A stretch of 64,000 nucleotides of DNA, from assembly GCA_963834945.1 (NCBI GenBank), contig CAWIDT010000004.1, forward strand, positions 310,001 to 374,000. The letters run 5' to 3'. This stretch comes from R-RK-3 sp963834945. Its GTDB lineage: Bacteria; Pseudomonadota; Alphaproteobacteria; Rhizobiales; Rhodomicrobiaceae. Position 1 is the first letter of the stretch, and each line of letters starts with the position of its first letter. Below, in pieces: positions 1 to 8,543 of this stretch. The notes under the pieces are model-generated. The model was given only the letters and a program-made list of their open reading frames with translations. It had not been told where the DNA came from and searched no databases. A program made the translations under genes and the position numbers.

Positions 1-289
1 TGGTTTTGCGTCGACGTCGCAGCCGTATCTCCCATGCCCAAGCCGGTCAGCCTCGCCGACGATCAAGGCCGAGCCGCGTCTGGCCGATGCCGCGCTGGTG
101 AAGTTTTCGCGCCTTTCCGTGCAGCCGGTGACCGAGACCGAATGGCAATTGATCTGCGCGATGGGCGGCATGAAAAAGGCGCCCGAGCCGCGCATCCAAA
201 CCGGCAGCCAAGCCGCGGCGGCGCCCGCCGCCAAGAAGCCGGCACCCACCAAGGCCAAAGCCTCCGCCAAGGCGAAGAAAACCAAGTAG
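1..289 (+). CDS. EVE-domain protein, C-terminal fragment (window edge, one frameshift)
   Basis: This is the C-terminal part of an EVE-domain protein (PUA-like fold, related to thymocyte nuclear protein 1), a family thought to bind modified bases in nucleic acid. Frame 1 reads WFCVDVAAVSPMPKPVSLAD. An extra G at about position 61 then moves the frame, and frame 2 continues IKAEPRLADAALVKFSRLSV and QPVTETEWQLICAMGG, which is the usual end of the domain. A lysine/alanine-rich tail rich in KAK repeats follows to the stop at 287-289. The 5' part lies outside the window. Family assignment comes from recognising the conserved SRLSVQPVT and W..IC..GG blocks. I infer that the single-base insertion is a sequence error. 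Confidence 0.75.
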   Translation, partial: GFASTSQPYLPCPSRSASPTIKAEPRLADAALVKFSRLSVQPVTETEWQLICAMGGMKKAPEPRIQTGSQAAAAPAAKKPAPTKAKASAKAKKTK

Positions 290-367
290 TCTCACGGATA
301 GGCGGCTTAAGCCGCTCATTTACCCTCGGCGCGCCCAATGGTCCGGCACGACATTCGGGGGAACGCC

Positions 368-833
368 ATGGCCAATCACGCTTTTAACCAGCGCTTTCAT
401 CGCGGCGTGGCTGAGCTGTCCGGCGCATTGTTTCGCCGCCGATCCGGGGCTCGTCGAGACAACCATCGACGAAGCGACGCTGATCCGGCTGGATCACGAC
501 GCGACGCAGCTCATTGTCGGCAACCCGCCATCGCCGATGTCAGCGCGCAGAGCCCGCGCCTGCTCGTGGTGACGGGCAAATCCTACGGCGCAACCAACCT
601 CATCGCCCTCGATCGGCGAGGGCCGCGAAATCTTCAACGCCCGCCTGGCCGTCCATGAAGGCGACAAGCGGCAGGTGACGCTGTTCAAGGGCACGATGCG
701 CCAATCACTGCATTGCGCGCCGGACTGCCAGCGAATGCTCTCCATCGGCGACGACAAGACGCAATTCGAGCAGCTCGCCGAAACCGTGACAAAGAAATTC
801 GGCGTGGTGAATTCGGCCATCGGCGGGCAGTAG
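368..833 (+). CDS. Pilus assembly / secretin N-terminal domain protein, secreted (frameshifted)
   Basis: If one G at 370-371 is removed, the gene starts MPITLLTSAFIAAWLS with a signal peptide ending near CFA-ADPG. The mature part reads VETTIDEATLIRLDHDATQL, then IADVSAQSPRLLVVTGKSYG and ATNLIALD. This matches the small domain found at the N terminus of CpaC-type secretins and as a stand-alone periplasmic protein (Pfam T2SS-T3SS_pil_N). It ends with a Cys-containing stretch (LHCAPDCQRML) and the stop at 831-833. Three indels are needed: +G near 370, a lost C near 526 and +C at 614. The role of the solo form is unclear. Translocation or pilus-related function is inferred from the domain only. 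Confidence 0.6.
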
Positions 834-841
834 CCGCTGTA

Positions 842-1141
842 ATGACAGACGTGTTTGAGGAGTGGGAAGATCAAAAAGCCCACGACAATACTTTCCGCAT
901 CGACCTTGCACCTGACCATTTGCACAAGGCTAATGTGAGCGGCGGAAGTCCCTACGCTGTCCTGGTTCCGTTTCGAGGGGCAGATCCGATTTTCACCGAT
1001 GAAAGGCACGGGCTGCCGTTTCTGGACTACATTAGACTTGCATTCAAATGGGCCGGTTTTCCTGGCCTTGAAGACCACGCCGGACGTGCTGACGTCCAAC
1101 GCTTCGTCGCGAAATTTGGCCAAGGCCTTGAGCCTTTTTGA
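842..1141 (+). CDS. Hypothetical protein, 99 aa
   Basis: The frame opens at an ATG eight bases after the preceding stop and runs 99 codons to TGA. The protein is acidic near the start (MTDVFEEWEDQKAHD) and has a tryptophan/glycine block (FKWAGFPGLEDH) near the C terminus. No signal peptide or membrane segment is visible. I do not recognise a family. The opposite strand also has a long open frame here, but its composition looks like a mirror of this one. The tight spacing behind the secretin-domain gene suggests co-transcription. Confidence 0.45.
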   Translation: MTDVFEEWEDQKAHDNTFRIDLAPDHLHKANVSGGSPYAVLVPFRGADPIFTDERHGLPFLDYIRLAFKWAGFPGLEDHAGRADVQRFVAKFGQGLEPF

Positions 1142-1295
1142 TACTTGACGATGATGCCGCCAGTAGCGGCTATCACCCCCATTGCCGACGTTACTGGCCG
1201 AGTTCATCTGCCCGCACAAGCCAAGCAATTCTGCTTAGAGTCTTTGCCTGCCGCGCTTCTTGCTCGAAGCCGCAGACCAACTTTCAGGAAGCGCT

Positions 1296-2012
1296 CTAAT
1301 TGCGCCCGCTTTGCAGCAGCCGCTCCACATAAGCGGGCACCACCTCGGTCGCCCGGCCGTGGATGGTCTCGTGGAATGAGGAGACGCCTTCGGACGGTTC
1401 CAGGTTGAGCTCGACCGCGTGCGCGCCCGCGCCGCGCGCCTCCGCGACAAAGCCCGCAGCCGGGTAGACCGTGCCGCTGGTTCCAACCGAAATGAACAGA
1501 TCGGCCCGCCCCAGCGCCTCATAGATGCGCTCCATCTGATAGGGTATCTCGCCGAACCAGACGACATCAGGGCGCATGCCTCCGGTGTTTCCGCAAGCCG
1601 GGCAGGCGCTCTCGAAGCTCAGCTCCTCGGCACCCCAAGGCTGCTTCTCGCGGCAATATTGGCACAGGCTCTGCCCCAGATCGCCATGCATGTGAATGAG
1701 TTTGCGGCTGCCGGCGGCCTCGTGCAGGCGATCGACATTCTGTGTGACGATCAGCACCTTGCCGGGATGTTCGCGCTCCAGCCTTGCGAGGGCCACATGC
1801 GCGGCATTCGGCTGCACCCCCGCAGTCTGGCGGCGCCGCATGTTGTAGAATTCAAGCACCAGGGCCGGATCGCGCATAAAACCCTCTGGCGTCGCGACGA
1901 CGCGATAATCATATCTGGCCCAGATGCCGTCCTTGTCGCGGAAGGTGGAAATGCCTGATTCGGCCGAGAGGCCCGCGCCGGTCAGGACGACGATGTTTTG
2001 GAATGCGGCCAT
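1296..2012 (-). CDS. cobB: NAD-dependent protein deacylase, sirtuin CobB
   Basis: This is a complete 238-aa class III bacterial sirtuin that removes acyl groups from lysines using NAD+. The NAD-binding motif GAGLSAESGISTFR is at residues 12-25, TQNVD at 90-94, and the catalytic His109 in HMHGD. The zinc site is C117/C120 and C137/C140. The pair Y56-x-x-R59 is the SIRT5/CobB signature that favours succinyl or other negatively charged acyl-lysines over acetyl, which is known for the family. It is cytoplasmic. The gene is divergent from the methyltransferase at 2069 and the two share a short promoter region. Confidence 0.95.
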   Translation of the reverse strand: MAAFQNIVVLTGAGLSAESGISTFRDKDGIWARYDYRVVATPEGFMRDPALVLEFYNMRRRQTAGVQPNAAHVALARLEREHPGKVLIVTQNVDRLHEAAGSRKLIHMHGDLGQSLCQYCREKQPWGAEELSFESACPACGNTGGMRPDVVWFGEIPYQMERIYEALGRADLFISVGTSGTVYPAAGFVAEARGAGAHAVELNLEPSEGVSSFHETIHGRATEVVPAYVERLLQSGRN

Positions 2013-2068
2013 GCTGCCCCGCCGATGCTCGCTCTCATCTCGACGTCGCAGATTAACGGAGATTGGTC

Positions 2069-3120
2069 ATGCCGAACAGTTTTGAAGCCTATACGCATCT
2101 TGCCAATCAGACCGCGCGCACCGGATGGTATGCGGCCATCGCCGGGCATCATGGGGCGGCGCGTGGCGAAGCTGAGCCAGGGCGTGCCGCGCTTCAAGCC
2201 GACCCGTCCGGTGCCCGGCGAAGGCGAGTTGTTTCGGGAGGCGCTGCGTATGCAGCGGCGGGATGCGGACAATGTGCGCCAAGGCCTCTATCCGCCGATG
2301 CAGGACGAGGCCTCGCTGGCCGATCATATCGAGGCGCTGCGCCGCATGTTCGCCGACCTGCCCGCCTCCAATGAGCGGCGCCTTGCCGGGCGCGGCGAGG
2401 AGGTCGCGGCGCGCCCCGAAGCGGAAGGCCTGCCCGATTACTACGCCCGCAATTTCCACTATCAGACGGACGGTTATCTGAGCGAGCACTCCGCCCAGCT
2501 TTACGATATCCAGGTCGACACGCTGTTCATCGGCACCTCAGGCGCGATGCGCAGGCAGGCCCTGCCGCCGGTCGTCGCCTATCTGCGCGGCAAGGACCAG
2601 CGCCAGCTTGTCGTTGCTCGACGTCGCCTGCGGCACCGGCCGCTTTCTTGAACAGGCGGCGCAGGCGTTTCCGGCCATGCCGATGACCGGCGTCGATCTC
2701 TCCGCCGCCTATGTGGAAACCGCCCGTGAAAATCTGGCGGACCGACGCAAGGTCCGCATCGTCGAGGGCAACGCCGAAGCGCTGCCGGTGCCCGATGCCA
2801 GCCAGGATGTCGTCACTTCGATCTTCCTCTATCACGAGCTGCCCGAGGAGGTACGCCGCAAGGTCACGGCCGAGGTGCTCCGGGTGCTGAAGCCCGGCGG
2901 CATCTACGTGCTGGTCGATTCACTGCAATGGGGCGACCGCCCCGACTATGACGGCCTGCTGGAGGCGTTCCCCGTGCGCTTTCACGAGCCCTACTACGAA
3001 AACTATCTGGGCGATGATCTGGCGGCCCACTTTGCGGCCGGCGGCCTGGAGCGAACGGAAATCTCTCTGGCCTTTCTGTCCAAGGTCGTAGTAGGACACA
3101 AGCGCTCTGCCGTTTCATAA
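2069..3120 (+). CDS. Class I SAM-dependent methyltransferase (two frameshifts)
   Basis: The protein runs MPNSFEAYTHLANQTARTGW at the start. After an extra C near 2149 it continues MGRRVAKLSQGVPRFKPTRP, and after an extra G near 2611 it gives LLDVACGTGRFLEQAAQAFP. The last block is motif I of a Rossmann methyltransferase. Further motifs follow: TGVDLSAAYVETA (motif Post I), GNAEALPVPDASQDVV (motif II) and VLKPGGIYVLVDS (motif III). About 350 aa in total, with a roughly 180-aa N-terminal region before the methyltransferase fold. The substrate cannot be told from sequence. Both indels restore one continuous protein when removed, so I treat this as one intact gene. Confidence 0.75.
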
Positions 3121-3135
3121 CAATCCGGGGACATC

Positions 3136-3576
3136 ATGCTCTATGTCGCGCTGGCCGCCGTCGCCGGCTTTTTCCTGCCGGTGCAGGCGCTGGTCAATGC
3201 ACGCACGAGTCAAATCTTCGGCGGCCCTTTCATCGCGACGCTGATCAACTTCACCGGCGGAACGATCGCGCTCATCATCATTATCGCAGTCCTCCGGGTG
3301 CCGCTTCCCACCTCCGAACAGATCGGCAGAATGCCTGTTTATGCCTGGTTTGCGGGGCTTGTCGGCGTGATGTTCGTTACCCAGGCCGCGATCACCGTCC
3401 CCAAACTCGGCGCGGCCGCGATGATCGCGGTCGTCATTGCGGGCCAGCTTTTCGCGTCCATGCTGTTCGACCATTTCGGCATTTTGCAGGAGGCCCACCC
3501 GATCGGCTGGCAGAAAATCGCCGGAGCGGTGCTGCTGCTTGGCGGCGTATGGCTGATCTTGCGTCCGGTGCGTTAG
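3136..3576 (+). CDS. DMT-superfamily YdcZ-type membrane transporter
   Basis: A 146-aa integral membrane protein of the YdcZ (DUF606) half-size drug/metabolite transporter family. About five hydrophobic segments are visible, at residues 1-20, 33-53, 70-92, 98-118 and 125-143. The start MLYVALAAVAGFFLPVQALV and the glycine-rich GGPFIATLINFTGGT block are typical. Members usually act as dimers. The substrate is unknown. The start lies 15 bases after the methyltransferase stop with GGGG at the right distance, so the two genes probably form an operon. The stop codon TAG lies at the first bases of an intergenic repeat. Confidence 0.85.
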   Translation: MLYVALAAVAGFFLPVQALVNARTSQIFGGPFIATLINFTGGTIALIIIIAVLRVPLPTSEQIGRMPVYAWFAGLVGVMFVTQAAITVPKLGAAAMIAVVIAGQLFASMLFDHFGILQEAHPIGWQKIAGAVLLLGGVWLILRPVR

Positions 3577-3698
3577 AGCACGATCAGGAAAAGCAGTCCC
3601 CGCGAAGGCGGGGATGGACACCGGTTTCCCTTAAAAATCTCGCGCAAGCAAATAGATGGAGACCAGGATCGTTTCCGTCAGAAATGATTCTGATCTAG
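3575..3698 (-). repeat. Intergenic repeat family B, copy 1
   Basis: A 124-bp unit carrying GGACACCGGTTT, an internal CCCGCGAAGGCGGG hairpin, a GCAAGCAAATAGAT block and a GATC/TCTAG end. It matches the units at 5572-5690 and 37651-37755 (opposite orientation). It sits exactly between two genes. Confidence 0.8.
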
Positions 3699-3838
3699 CG
3701 CGGCCATAAATCAAGGCCAGCTCGGGTTCGCTCAATCAAAGGTTAATTCGCCTTGGGAGGTTTGGCGCCCGCCGATCAGTATTTTGTTGCCCATTTGGGT
3801 ATATCTTGGCGCGATCGTCATCACACCGAGATGCGTCA

Positions 3839-5569
3839 ATGCGGAGCGCCATGCAACCGTCTCAACCCAAACCGTGGGCTAGCCTGCGGCTTTCCCTCAG
3901 CTCGCTTCGCTTCCGCTTTACTCTCACGGCGACCATTTCGTCCCTGGTCGTGTTCGCGTTCGCCTTTATCAGTTTCAAAGGTATGAACGATCTGCAAAAC
4001 GCGAATACGCTGCTGCAGAACACCGCCCGGATCGTCCAGCGTCACATGCGCGCCGATATGACTCGCGACGCGGTCAAAGACGATCTTGTCGACGTTGAAA
4101 CCGCGAAGGCCGAGCGAAACCCGGAGGCCAACGACAAGGCCCGCCGTGAGTTCGCTGCGCACGTCGCCTCGATCAGGCAGGATCTCGACACCAACCTCGC
4201 CGAGGAGATGCCCGCCGGAATTACCGCCAACATGCGCGCCGTAAAGGTTGCTCTTCAGATCTATATCAGTTCCGGTGAGACGGCGCTTAAGGCCTTGAAG
4301 GGCGACGCCGATCCATTTGTCGCGATGGAAATCTTCCGGGAAAAATTTGCTTTTCTGGCGCACGCGAACGACGCCTTGAGTAAGGAGCTGCTCGACTGGG
4401 CAGAAGCCGCAAAGGCCGAAAGCGCCCAAAAGGCCTATAGCGCCAAGCTGTGGATCGCCGCTTTCGCTTTTCTGGCGCTGATCTGCTCGATAGCCACGCC
4501 GATCTATGCGTCGACAGGCATTTTGGCGCCCCTGCGACGCATGCAGCTCACCATGAGCGAGATCGTGCAGGGCAGGGCCGATATCGCCGTCCCCTTTATC
4601 GGGCGCAGGGATGAAATGGGCGACGTCGCACGCTCGGTGGATGTCTTCCGCGCCAATATCGCGCAAATCCGCGAGATGACGGCGCAGCAGGTCCACCAGC
4701 AGGAAGCGGTGCAACGCGAGAAGCAGCAAATGCTCGCCGATCTGGCGCAGCGCTTCGAGGCCCGCGTCCAATCGATTATCGACAAAGTCGGCTTGGTCGC
4801 GGGCGAGTTGCTCAATACCGCGCAATCGATGAACGGTATCGCCAGCATGACGGTGGAGCGGGCCTCCAGCGCCGCTTCCGAAAGCCGCGATGCGGCGCAT
4901 GCGGCGCAGTCGATTGCGGCGTCGGTGGAGCAGATGTCGTTGGCGGCCCAGGAGATTGCCTTGCAGATCTCGCAATCCACCGCGCTGGTCAAGGAAACGG
5001 TTGCGCAAGTGAGCGAGGCGGAGTTTGCCTCAGCGCAGCTTCGCTCGGCGAATACGGAAATCGGCACGATCGTCCAGGTCATCCAGGAGATTACCGGCCA
5101 GATCAACCTGCTCGCGCTGAATGCGACGATCGAATCGGCGCGCGCCGGCGAAGCCGGCAAAGGGTTCGCCGTTGTCGCCGCCGAGGTGAAGAATCTCGCC
5201 AGCCAGACCAGTAAGGCGACCGAACAGATTTCCGACCAGATCGCCCGGGTGCAGCATGTCTCGCAAGGCGTCGTCGATGCGTTCTCCTCCATCAAGGGCT
5301 CGATCGAAAAGGTCGATCAATTCTCGGCGCTGGTCGCCGCCGCCGCCGAAGAGCAGACCGCCACGACCAACGAGATTTCCTTCAGCATGACCGCCAGCGT
5401 CAGGGGCGCCGCGCGAGTGACGGCCGACATCGGCAAGGTGATGGAAGCCTCCGACGAGGCGAACGGCTCGGCATCGCGTGTCCTGGCGTCGGCAAAACTG
5501 CTCGCAGACCAATCCAATATCCTGCGCGGCGAGGTTGCGAATTTCCTCGCCGATGTCAAGGCAGCGTGA
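3839..5569 (+). CDS. Methyl-accepting chemotaxis protein
   Basis: A 576-aa chemoreceptor. Transmembrane helix 1 is at about residues 27-46 and helix 2 at about 204-226, with a roughly 155-residue periplasmic helical-bundle sensor between them. HAMP follows (about 228-282), then a long coiled-coil signalling domain. The conserved hairpin tip INLLALNATIESARAGEAGK begins near residue 420 and binds CheA/CheW. The ligand is unknown. No CheR/CheB-binding pentapeptide is visible at the C terminus. The frame also has an upstream TTG (3806). I chose ATG 3839, with ATG 3851 as an alternative, because the first membrane helix then has the usual short cytoplasmic lead. The gene is monocistronic between two family B repeats. 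Confidence 0.93.
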   Translation: MRSAMQPSQPKPWASLRLSLSSLRFRFTLTATISSLVVFAFAFISFKGMNDLQNANTLLQNTARIVQRHMRADMTRDAVKDDLVDVETAKAERNPEANDKARREFAAHVASIRQDLDTNLAEEMPAGITANMRAVKVALQIYISSGETALKALKGDADPFVAMEIFREKFAFLAHANDALSKELLDWAEAAKAESAQKAYSAKLWIAAFAFLALICSIATPIYASTGILAPLRRMQLTMSEIVQGRADIAVPFIGRRDEMGDVARSVDVFRANIAQIREMTAQQVHQQEAVQREKQQMLADLAQRFEARVQSIIDKVGLVAGELLNTAQSMNGIASMTVERASSAASESRDAAHAAQSIAASVEQMSLAAQEIALQISQSTALVKETVAQVSEAEFASAQLRSANTEIGTIVQVIQEITGQINLLALNATIESARAGEAGKGFAVVAAEVKNLASQTSKATEQISDQIARVQHVSQGVVDAFSSIKGSIEKVDQFSALVAAAAEEQTATTNEISFSMTASVRGAARVTADIGKVMEASDEANGSASRVLASAKLLADQSNILRGEVANFLADVKAA

Positions 5570-5571
5570 CG

Positions 5572-5690
5572 GAGCACGATCGCGAAAAGCATGTCCCGTG
5601 AAGACGGGGTGGACACCGGTTTTCCCCGAAAAATCGCGCGAAAACAAAGAAATCCAGATCATGATCGTTTCCATTTAAAGCGATCATGAG
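5572..5690 (-). repeat. Intergenic repeat family B, copy 2
   Basis: This copy begins three bases after the chemoreceptor stop. It shares GGACACCGGTTTTC and the hairpin CCCGTGAAGACGGG with copy 1, in the same orientation, and ends in CGATCATGAG. Confidence 0.75.
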
Positions 5691-5702
5691 TAGGGCACTT
5701 GC

Positions 5703-6233
5703 TCAGCGGTAAAATCGCCAGAGCCGGTGGAATTGCCGGTGAATATCTTCGGGGGGAGAGGCGAAGGGGGCGAGCTGGATGCGTACGACATTGTCGTGGG
5801 TCATGGTCCAGGGCAGTTTCATCAACAGCCGCCAGATCGGCAGATCGCGCCAATCCACCAGCAGCGCGTTGTCGAGTGAGGTTTTCAGCTGGATTTGCAG
5901 CTCATCCGTTTCGGAAAAGCGCGACGCATAGACGATGTGCTTGATATCAGCGATGGCGCGCCATGAGATCAGCCCGAACCCGTCGATAAAGATCCCGTAT
6001 TGCCCCGCGCCGATCCTGGGTTTGCGTTCCTTCAGCGGATAGAAATAATAGGCGACGCATCCCGTCGCGGCGCCCACGACAAGGAGCGTGTCATAGCCGG
6101 TCGCGGCGAACATGCCACAAGCCATGACGGTGATGATCGCCATGACATTGAACCGGAAATCGCCTGAATCCTTGCCATAGGCGAGGTGATAGCCGCGCTC
6201 GATGAATTCGGGCACCTGCGCATTGGCCTGCAT
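5703..6233 (-). CDS. Hypothetical membrane protein with PH-like C-terminal part
   Basis: A 176-aa protein with one hydrophobic hairpin at about residues 28-68, two closely spaced transmembrane segments. A predicted beta-rich cytoplasmic part follows with GIFIDGFGLISWRAIADI, a pattern seen in bacterial PH-like membrane proteins where a strand-turn precedes W..I. I cannot name a family with confidence. It stands alone between a chemoreceptor and aroC, and nothing shows its function. Confidence 0.6.
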   Translation of the reverse strand: MQANAQVPEFIERGYHLAYGKDSGDFRFNVMAIITVMACGMFAATGYDTLLVVGAATGCVAYYFYPLKERKPRIGAGQYGIFIDGFGLISWRAIADIKHIVYASRFSETDELQIQLKTSLDNALLVDWRDLPIWRLLMKLPWTMTHDNVVRIQLAPFASPPEDIHRQFHRLWRFYR

Positions 6234-6313
6234 CCGCTGTTTCCCCCCGCCTCAAGACGCCCCCAGCGCATGCTAGCGCCAGATCAGTTTAGGTGCGAGC
6301 GTCCGTGAGATGT

Positions 6314-6432
6314 TCTGTCACCCCCGGACGACGCGAGATCCGGGGGCCTATCCCGCCCCACTTCGACCTACGGCGACCGCATTAGGTCCGGCTCGGTGGC
6401 CGGCGCGACAAGCGGTTCCCTCTAACCGACCT
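6314..6432 (+). repeat. Intergenic repeat family C, copy 1
   Basis: GC-rich unit with CCCCCGGACGACGCG, AGATCCGGGGG and AGGTCCGGCTCGG blocks and a final CCGACCTTGC. It lies directly downstream of aroC. The same order of blocks occurs at 14480-14606 and, reversed, at 59213-59309. Confidence 0.6.
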
Positions 6433-6436
6433 TGCG

Positions 6437-7528
6437 CTATGGGGATCCGCATTGCCCCCGATGACGCAAATAATGGTCCGCCAGCGTGATAGCCAGCATC
6501 GCCTCGCCCACCGGCACTGCCCTGATGCCGACGCAAGGATCGTGCCGCCCTTTCGTCGCGATATCCGTTTCCTGCCCGAGGCTGTCGATTGTGCGGCGCG
6601 GCGTCAAGATCGAAGAGGTCGGTTTGACGGCGAAGCGGGCGACGACCGGCTGCCCCGTGGCAATGCCGCCCAAAATCCCGCCAGCGTTGTTCGAAAGGAA
6701 GGCAGGCCGCCCATCCGCGCCGATCCGCATTTCGTCGGCATTGTCCTCGCCGGAAAGGCTGGCGGCGGCAAACCCCGCGCCGATTTCGACGCCCTTCACC
6801 GCATTGATGCTCATCAGCGCGCTGGCGATATCCTGATCGAGCTTGCCATAGATCGGAGCGCCAAGCCCTGCGGGCACGCCGTCCGCCACCACTTCGATCA
6901 CGGCGCCGCAGGACGAGCCCGCCTTACGCACGCCGTCCAGATAGGACGCCCAGCGCTGCACGCTGGCGTGGTCGGGAGAAAAGAATGGGTTGTTCCCCAC
7001 TTGGTCCCAATCCCAATTGGCGCGGTCGATCGTTTCGCTGCCGAGCTGGATCAGCGCGCCGCGTACCGTCAGCCCCGGCACAACCTTGCGCGCGATCGCC
7101 CCGGCCGCCACCCGCATCGCGGTTTCCCGCGCCGAGGACCGCCCACCGCCGCGATAGTCGCGAATGCCGTATTTGGCGGTGTAGGTGTAATCCGCGTGGC
7201 CGGGACGGTATTTGTCTTTGATCTCGCCATAGTCCTTGGAGCGCTGATCGGTGTTCTCGATGATGAGCGCAATCGGCGTGCCGGTTGTGACCTGCCGCCC
7301 TTCGGCATCCCCGAACACGCCGGATAGGATCTTGACCTCGTCCGCCTCCTGGCGCTGCGTCGTAAAGCGCGACTGGCCCGGTCGGCGCCTGTCGAGATAG
7401 GGTTGAATGTCGGCTTCGGTCAGCGGGATGCTGGGCGGGCAGCCGTCGACGACGCAGCCGATTGCAGGCCCGTGGCTTTCACCCCAGGTTGTAACGCGGA
7501 ACAGCTGGCCGAATGTGTTGTAGGACAT
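6437..7528 (-). CDS. aroC: Chorismate synthase
   Basis: Complete 363-aa enzyme converting 5-enolpyruvylshikimate-3-phosphate to chorismate with reduced FMN, the last shared step of aromatic amino-acid synthesis. The three family signatures are present: GESHGPAIGCVVDG near residue 16, the RRPGQSRFTTQRQEADEV block near 48, and YRGGGRSSARETAMRVAAGA near 125. The C-terminal RHDPCVGIRAVPVGEAM signature is also present. Length and start (MSYNTFGQLFRVTTWGESHG) match the family. The gene is on its own, divergent from clpS. Confidence 0.98.
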   Translation of the reverse strand: MSYNTFGQLFRVTTWGESHGPAIGCVVDGCPPSIPLTEADIQPYLDRRRPGQSRFTTQRQEADEVKILSGVFGDAEGRQVTTGTPIALIIENTDQRSKDYGEIKDKYRPGHADYTYTAKYGIRDYRGGGRSSARETAMRVAAGAIARKVVPGLTVRGALIQLGSETIDRANWDWDQVGNNPFFSPDHASVQRWASYLDGVRKAGSSCGAVIEVVADGVPAGLGAPIYGKLDQDIASALMSINAVKGVEIGAGFAAASLSGEDNADEMRIGADGRPAFLSNNAGGILGGIATGQPVVARFAVKPTSSILTPRRTIDSLGQETDIATKGRHDPCVGIRAVPVGEAMLAITLADHYLRHRGQCGSP

Positions 7529-7729
7529 GGATTGGCTCTCAAATGCGCCAGGCCCTTATAGGACGGACGATGCCCGATGGTCAAAAGTCCTGACGGAACC
7601 GCGGGTGCCGGTTTCGTGACGCGGGCGGGAGGCGGCGGAACGTTGCTCCGTCTGGACTGATCGAGCGCCTGTGTGCAATAATGCGCGATCCCCTTCAATC
7701 CTTTCGACATCGCCGGGAGCCGTCTTCCG

Positions 7730-8035
7730 ATGAGTGATATCGCTAGCCGGCCCCGGACAAAGGTTCGCGCAAAGACGCAGCGGCCTCGTCTCCACAAGGT
7801 CATTCTCGTCAATGACGATTTTACGCCGCGTGAATTCGTCATCATCGTGCTCAAGGCGGAGTTTCGCATGAATGCCGATCAGGCGCATCGCGTGATGATC
7901 ACCGCCCATAAACGCGGTGTCTGCGTCGTCGCGGTCTATCCCAGAGACGTCGCCGAGTCCAAGGCGACGAAAGCGACGGATGCCGGTCGCAGACTAGGCT
8001 TTCCGCTCATGTTTACGACTGAGCCGGAGGAGTGA
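7730..8035 (+). CDS. clpS: ATP-dependent Clp protease adaptor ClpS (ClpS2-like)
   Basis: A 101-aa N-recognin adaptor that binds proteins with N-terminal Phe, Leu, Trp or Tyr and delivers them to ClpAP. The substrate-pocket loop VNDDFTPREFVI and the ClpA-contacting AHKRGVCVVAVYPRDVAESK are visible. A basic N-terminal arm of about 20 residues precedes the fold. The C terminus is slightly longer than the standard form (RRLGFPLMFTTEPEE), which resembles the second ClpS paralogue found in alphaproteobacteria. No clpA is adjacent, which is usual for this paralogue. Confidence 0.93.
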   Translation: MSDIASRPRTKVRAKTQRPRLHKVILVNDDFTPREFVIIVLKAEFRMNADQAHRVMITAHKRGVCVVAVYPRDVAESKATKATDAGRRLGFPLMFTTEPEE

Positions 8036-8063
8036 GGCATCCTCCGGCATAAGGCCCCGCGCA

Positions 8064-8480
8064 TCACAGCCAATCCTGCAGGATCGGGATCAGCGGCAGA
8101 TCGGCGGGCGGCATCGGGTAATCGCGCAAGGCATTGCCGCGCACCCAGGCGAACCTCTGGCCCTCGCGCGGGGTGATGTCGCCTTCCCAGCGCCGGCACA
8201 CGAACAGCGGCATGAGCAGGTGAAAGCTCTCATAGGCATGGCTGGCGAAGGTCAGCGGCGCGATGCAGGGCGCACGCAGCGAAATGCCAAGCTCCTCGCG
8301 GATTTCGCGGATGAGCGCCGCTTCCGGCGTCTCGCCCACCTCGACCTTGCCGCCGGGGAACTCCCACAGCCCGGCCATGGACTTGCCTTCTGGGCGCTGC
8401 GCCAGCAGCACCCGGCCATCCGTGTCGATCAGCGCGACGGCGGCAACGAGCACAAGATTGGCTGGGATGAGAGCGGTCAT
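8064..8480 (-). CDS. mutT: 8-oxo-dGTP diphosphatase, Nudix hydrolase MutT
   Basis: A 138-aa Nudix hydrolase that removes oxidised guanine nucleotides from the pool. The Nudix box runs from G44 to I66 (GKVEVGETPEAALI then REIREELGI) with the metal-binding REIREE core intact. LWEFPGG before it and QRFAWV (recognition of the substrate base) after it fit MutT. The ATG overlaps the stop of a 21-codon open frame that starts immediately after argJ, so translation may be coupled. Gene order argJ-mutT is common in alphaproteobacteria. Confidence 0.93.
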   Translation of the reverse strand: MTALIPANLVLVAAVALIDTDGRVLLAQRPEGKSMAGLWEFPGGKVEVGETPEAALIREIREELGISLRAPCIAPLTFASHAYESFHLLMPLFVCRRWEGDITPREGQRFAWVRGNALRDYPMPPADLPLIPILQDWL

Positions 8481-8542
8481 AGGTGCACGGCGGCAATTTC
8501 GGCCGCGATATGGAGTTTTTCGCTGGCGGCCTCGAACGCCAT
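8477..8542 (-). CDS. Possible 21-aa micro-ORF bridging argJ and mutT
   Basis: An ATG one base after the argJ stop opens a 21-codon frame (MAFEAASEKLHIAAEIAAVH..) whose TGA overlaps the mutT ATG as ATGA. It could be a coupling leader or the remnant of a gene once present between the two. There is no evidence that it is translated. Confidence 0.25.
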   Translation of the reverse strand: MAFEAASEKLHIAAEIAAVHL

Positions 8543-8543
8543 C

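Noticed and set aside
494..1228. 244-aa open frame on the minus strand
   Set aside because: It lies opposite the secretin-domain gene and the 99-aa frame. No conserved motif is seen, and the plus-strand secretin domain is recognisable.
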